From the NCBI GenBank assembly GCA_018065965.1, contig JAGHSH010000164.1, positions 1 to 9,702 of the forward strand: a stretch of 9,702 bases of DNA, given 5' to 3'. Numbering within the stretch: position 1 is the stretch's first letter; each line of letters begins with the position of its first letter. Shown in pieces: positions 6,950 to 9,702 of this stretch. Both the position numbers and the translations under genes were made by a program. Source of the DNA: Candidatus Apopatocola equi (GTDB taxonomy: Bacteria > Bacillota > Clostridia > Oscillospirales > Oscillospiraceae). The notes below the pieces were generated by a model, which searched no databases, was not told the DNA's origin, and was given only the letters and a program-made list of their open reading frames with translations.

Positions 6950-8664
6950 TGCCGCTGGATGCCGTTGCCCTTACCGGGCTTACTGCCGAGCTGAACGAGA
7001 GCATAGTCGGCAGTAAAATCGATAAAATCAATATGCCCGAGCGGGATCTGGTGATTCTCTCTCTCCATTCCCGGGAGTCCGGCAAGCAGAAGCTGCTTCT
7101 CTGCGCCCGTCCGGGCAGCGCCAGACTGCATCTGACCGAACAGAGCTATGAGAATCCCTCCCAGCCGCCCATGTTCTGTATGCTTCTTCGCAAGTACCTC
7201 ACAGGCGCCCGCATCACCGCCGTTGTGCAGCCGCCCTTTGAGCGTATGGTCACGCTGGAGCTGGACAGCTCCGATGAGCTGGGCGTGGTGAGCAGAAAAC
7301 GCCTTGTCATGGAGCTGATGGGCCGATATGTGAATCTTGTTCTCATCGGCGAGGACGGCCGCATTCTGGACTGTCTGCGCCGGGCGGACTATGAAACCAA
7401 CGAGAGGCGCCCGCTGCTCCCGGGGCTCTTTTATGCGGAGCCGCCGGTGGAAACGAAGCCCTGCTTCTTTATGCTCACCGCAGAGGAACGGCGCAGTCTT
7501 TATGAACGAAGCTCCGCGGAGCGTGAACCGGATCAGAAGCTGCTGGACACCTTCGGCGGTCTCTCGCCGCTGATCTGCCGGGAGCTGGCTTCTTCCTCTA
7601 ACCTGCCGGCCGCCATGGATGCGCTCGCGGCCATGGCAGAGCAGGGGAGTTATCGCCCGACTCTGCTCCGGGAAGGCGCCCGTCCCCGGGATTTCAGCTT
7701 TACGCCCATCTATCAGTACGGCTCTGCTGTGAAAAACGAGAGCTATGGCAGCTTCTCCGAGCTTCTGGACGCATTTTACGCCCAGCGGGAGCTGCAGGAG
7801 CTCATTCGCCGCCGGAGCAGCGAGCTCCAGCGCACGGCAAAAACTGCCCGCGACCGGCTTGCACGAAAGCTGGATGCTCGGCAGCGGGAGCTGAAGGCCA
7901 CGGAAAAGCGGGAGGAATACCGCCGCACCGCCGATCTGATTACCGCGAACCTATACAGGCTCAAACGGGGAGAGCGCAGCTTTGAGGCGCAGGACTTCTA
8001 TGAAGAGGATTGCCCCACGGTGACTGTATCGCTGGATCCGCGCAAAACGCCCCAGCAGAATGCCGCTGCCTATTATAAGCTCTATAACAAGGCAAAGACC
8101 GCTAACCGCGTGCTCACGGAGCTGATCGCGGGCAGCGAGGAGGAGATCGCCTACCTCGACAGCGTGCTCCATGAGCTCTCCCGGGCAGAGTGCGACCGGG
8201 ATCTTTCCGATATCCGCCGGGAGCTGATCGCCGGCGGCTATCTGAAGCCGAACGAAAAGGAGCGCCGCGCCAAAACGCCCGCCCCCCGCAAGCCCCTCCG
8301 TTTCCTGACCGACAGCGGTATGGAGGTTCTGGTCGGCAGAGGAAACGAGGAAAACGACCGCCTCACGCTCCATACAGCCCGTCGCACGGATCTCTGGCTA
8401 CATGTGCTGAAAATCCCCGGCAGCCATGTGATCCTCTCTCAGCAGGAAAAGCAGGCCTCTGAGCAGGATATCCTGCAGGCCGCCGTACAGGCCGCCACCT
8501 ATTCACAGTCCGGCGGCGGAAAAACTGCCGTAGACTGCACGCTGGTTCGCTTTGTGAAAAAGCCTGCCGGGGCAAGGCCGGGGCGGGTCATCTATACCGA
8601 TCAGAAAACCTATATCGTCGAACCGGATGCGGAGCTTGCCGCAAAGCTCCGGCAGAAGGACTGA
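6949..8664 (+). CDS. rqcH: RqcH/NFACT family ribosome quality-control factor (Rqc2 homologue)
   Basis: In bacteria RqcH binds the stalled large subunit carrying peptidyl-tRNA and directs untemplated C-terminal alanine tailing, which marks the chain for degradation; older annotations call it a fibronectin-binding protein. The 571 residues fit the family. Seen: an NFACT-N domain starting LDAVALTGLTAEL, with PPMFCMLLRKYLTGARI at 73-89 and ELMGRYVNLVLIGEDGRIL at 122-140; a helical, coiled-coil-rich middle at about 275-430 full of Arg/Glu; and an NFACT-R (DUF814) domain at about 450-560 with GRGNEENDRLTL, DLWLHVLKIPGSHVIL and VKKPAGARPGRVIYTDQKT. The position usually described as the Asp-Arg pair of NFACT-N appears to be Glu98-Arg99 (FERM). 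The start is set by GGGAGG (6936-6941) and the 1-nt overlap with mrnC. A terminator follows 6 nt after the stop. Confidence 0.95.
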   Translation: MPLDAVALTGLTAELNESIVGSKIDKINMPERDLVILSLHSRESGKQKLLLCARPGSARLHLTEQSYENPSQPPMFCMLLRKYLTGARITAVVQPPFERMVTLELDSSDELGVVSRKRLVMELMGRYVNLVLIGEDGRILDCLRRADYETNERRPLLPGLFYAEPPVETKPCFFMLTAEERRSLYERSSAEREPDQKLLDTFGGLSPLICRELASSSNLPAAMDALAAMAEQGSYRPTLLREGARPRDFSFTPIYQYGSAVKNESYGSFSELLDAFYAQRELQELIRRRSSELQRTAKTARDRLARKLDARQRELKATEKREEYRRTADLITANLYRLKRGERSFEAQDFYEEDCPTVTVSLDPRKTPQQNAAAYYKLYNKAKTANRVLTELIAGSEEEIAYLDSVLHELSRAECDRDLSDIRRELIAGGYLKPNEKERRAKTPAPRKPLRFLTDSGMEVLVGRGNEENDRLTLHTARRTDLWLHVLKIPGSHVILSQQEKQASEQDILQAAVQAATYSQSGGGKTAVDCTLVRFVKKPAGARPGRVIYTDQKTYIVEPDAELAAKLRQKD

Positions 8665-8670
8665 AGTATT

Positions 8671-8701
8671 GGCGCCCAGGATTCCGGGCGTCTTTACTTT
8701 T
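8671..8701 (+). terminator. Intrinsic terminator of the uppP-ftsK-mrnC-rqcH operon
   Basis: GGCGCCC (8671-8677) pairs with GGGCGTC (8686-8692) over 7 bp including one G-U wobble, around an 8-nt loop, followed by TTTACTTTT. It begins 6 nt after the rqcH stop. The T tract overlaps the stop codon of the convergent SLH gene (8694-8696). The minus-strand version has an A-C mismatch and no T tract, so it serves the plus strand only. Confidence 0.8.
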
Positions 8702-9563
8702 CCCGCAGGGCCATGGCGGCAACGAGCATCCGGGCGCCCTCGCTCCGCGTCAGAACTGCAGTCGGCTCCTTCTCTGTCTGATCACTCCAAAGTCCGCAGG
8801 CGCGCAGATTTGCGGCGCTCTGCGTCTGGTCCTCTTCGCATTTAACATCCGTGATGCCGAAGCAGGCGTTGATCAGTTCTCCGGCCTCCGCCCATGTGAT
8901 CGGATCCCCGACGCCGCTGCACTCCGAGCTGCTGCCATAGCCCTCCAGCAGCGCCGTGGCCACATAGGGCTTGAGCCAGGGAGAGAGGGCAGCGTCATCT
9001 GCATAGCCGGTATTGTCCACGGCACAAAGGAGTTTGGCGTCGGCACAGGCCATGCAAAGGCTCAGAAATTCTCCCCGGTTCATCTCTCGCTCCGGCTCGA
9101 ACATGGCCTGACCCTGCAGCTCAGCGCCTCTGAAAAGGCCGGCCTCTGCCAGAGCGTGTGCCGCATAGTCACAGCTCTCTCCCTTGGTATCGGCATAGCG
9201 CAGCTTTGTCTTTTGCCTGCAGAGACGGATGATCACGGTTGCCTCCCGGGATTCCTGTCCGCTGCTGTCCGTGGCGCGGTAACCGAAATAGTCCCGGCCT
9301 CGGCTCTTTTCGTTGGGCGTGTAAACGAACTCACCGGTTTCCCCCAGCTCCACGCTGCCCTTACTGGGCTCTGTTGTGATGCGGAAGCTCACCGGGCCGC
9401 CGTCTGGCGTCACGGCCACCAGCGTTCCGCCCACGCTGATGCCTCTATAGGTGCTGATCTCCTGATTTTCCGCCACCGGCGCCGCCAGCGCCAAAGCGCT
9501 CTGATTCAGCAGCAGGCAGAAAACGATAAGCAGTGCTGTCAGACAGGAAATTCTTCTTTTCAT
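8694..9563 (-). CDS. Secreted SLH-domain protein with a cadherin/Ig-like module
   Basis: Predicted exported wall protein of 289 residues. A signal peptide (MKRRISCLTALLIVFCLLLN...) probably ends at the Ala25-Leu26-Ala27 site. Residues 35-115 look like one cadherin/Ig-like beta-sandwich (TEPSKGSVELGETGEFVYTP, then DYFGYRATDSSGQES). Three S-layer-homology repeats follow, the last short: about 122-178 (MNRGEFLSL), 185-238 (ITWAEAGELI) and 245-287 (LTRSEGARML). In this family the TRAE-like motif of each repeat helps bind secondary cell-wall polymers. Here the motifs read NRGE, TWAE and TRSE, so only the third is near canonical and binding may be weak. No catalytic domain is visible; a structural or adhesive role is inferred. 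The start is set by ACGGAGG (9579-9573), 9 nt before the ATG and inside a hairpin. It converges on rqcH with a 29-nt gap. Confidence 0.85.
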   Translation of the reverse strand: MKRRISCLTALLIVFCLLLNQSALALAAPVAENQEISTYRGISVGGTLVAVTPDGGPVSFRITTEPSKGSVELGETGEFVYTPNEKSRGRDYFGYRATDSSGQESREATVIIRLCRQKTKLRYADTKGESCDYAAHALAEAGLFRGAELQGQAMFEPEREMNRGEFLSLCMACADAKLLCAVDNTGYADDAALSPWLKPYVATALLEGYGSSSECSGVGDPITWAEAGELINACFGITDVKCEEDQTQSAANLRACGLWSDQTEKEPTAVLTRSEGARMLVAAMALREK

Positions 9564-9702
9564 CGTAAAAAACCTCCGTACAGAATGGAAACTTCCATGA
9601 ATTGGTGTTCCTATTCTGTACGGAGTTTTTTCGTTTTATGCAGACACAGTGCAAACTGCCCAGATAGCCTTCCAGCAGGAGAGAGGCGGCCACAGCGTCC
9701 AC
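9445..9702 (-). CDS. ruvX: Putative RuvX (YqgF) C-terminus, cut by window edge; stop apparently lost
   Basis: The minus-strand frame entering at 9702 begins VDAVAASLLLEGYLGSLH. This resembles the last helix of RuvX/YqgF, the RNase H-like putative Holliday junction resolvase also linked to 16S rRNA processing, whose C-terminus commonly reads VD..AA..ILQGYL. Only about 18 residues support this. The frame does not stop where the family ends. It runs through the hairpin and out of frame through the SLH signal-peptide region to a stop at 9445-9447, giving unrelated sequence (CIKRKNSVQNRNTNSW). A TAA in the neighbouring frame (9638-9636) lies just before the terminator's A6, where a stop would be expected, so a one-base indel between about 9640 and 9665 would explain it. 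The homologous part is only about 9649-9702. Identity moderately likely, extent doubtful. Confidence 0.55.
   Translation of the reverse strand: MDAVAASLLLEGYLGSLHCVCIKRKNSVQNRNTNSWKFPFCTEVFYDEKKNFLSDSTAYRFLPAAESERFGAGGAGGGKSGDQHL
9567..9631 (-). terminator. Hairpin flanked by A6/T6: likely ruvX terminator overlapping the SLH-gene ribosome binding site
   Basis: CTCCGTACAGAAT (9574-9586) and ATTCTGTACGGAG (9613-9625) form a perfect 13-bp stem around a 26-nt loop. Plus-strand A6 (9567-9572, after one unpaired C) and T6 (9626-9631) flank it, so each strand ends in six T. On the minus strand it fits a terminator for the upstream gene. Its 3' arm holds the GGAGG of the SLH gene, and the T6 lies between that site and the ATG, so a read-through transcript would have its ribosome binding site paired. 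The plus-strand reading would stop antisense transcription. Confidence 0.75.

Noticed and set aside
9574..9625. The inverted repeat as a mobile-element end or attachment site
   Set aside because: It is a single hairpin with flanking T6 runs in an intergenic gap, there is no transposase or integrase nearby, and the terminator reading explains all of its parts.

Overview
The window looks like a chromosomal housekeeping stretch from a GC-rich Firmicute, most likely a gut-type member of the Clostridia (Oscillospirales-like). The signs are Mini-RNase III, RqcH, a FtsK/SpoIIIE translocase with a long Lys/Glu-rich linker, a CotH-kinase lipoprotein, an SLH-domain protein, strong GGAGG-type ribosome binding sites and a tRNA with an encoded CCA end. 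The taxonomy is inferred from gene content and codon style only. I saw no mobile element, CRISPR array or phage gene, and I do not think the window holds a clear new multi-gene system. Its most informative points are broken or unusual translation signals and two compact regulatory layouts.

Left part (1-2890), minus strand. The window opens inside a site-2-protease-like M50 metallopeptidase gene, of which only the 5' part is present and which has no canonical start codon. Upstream of it, beyond a strong intrinsic terminator, lies a large surface lipoprotein gene with two lamin-tail-like domains, a chitobiase-like fold and a CotH kinase domain. Before that comes tRNA-Gly(CCC) with its own near-consensus promoter and a G-U-stabilised terminator.

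Middle part (2960-8701), plus strand. A sigma-A promoter, divergent from the tRNA promoter and with the same -35 hexamer, drives a tight run of uppP (undecaprenyl-diphosphate phosphatase), ftsK/spoIIIE (DNA translocase), mrnC (Mini-RNase III) and rqcH (ribosome-associated quality control). These genes are separated by 12 nt or overlap, and a terminator follows rqcH. They join cell-wall lipid recycling, chromosome segregation, 23S rRNA maturation and rescue of stalled nascent chains. The ftsK gene is split by a single extra A in an AAA run (5249-5251). Removing one A restores a normal family sequence of about 894 residues.

Right part (8694-9702), minus strand. A secreted protein with a cadherin/Ig-like module and SLH repeats converges on rqcH. 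Its Shine-Dalgarno sequence lies inside a 13-bp hairpin flanked by A6 and T6, which is probably the terminator of the gene upstream. That gene, cut by the window edge, reads like the C-terminus of RuvX, but its stop codon is missing in frame.

Three independent oddities (the split ftsK, the startless M50 gene and the stopless ruvX tail) fall in one 9.7-kb window. That raises the possibility of small indel errors in the assembly. It should be tested before any of them is read as biology.
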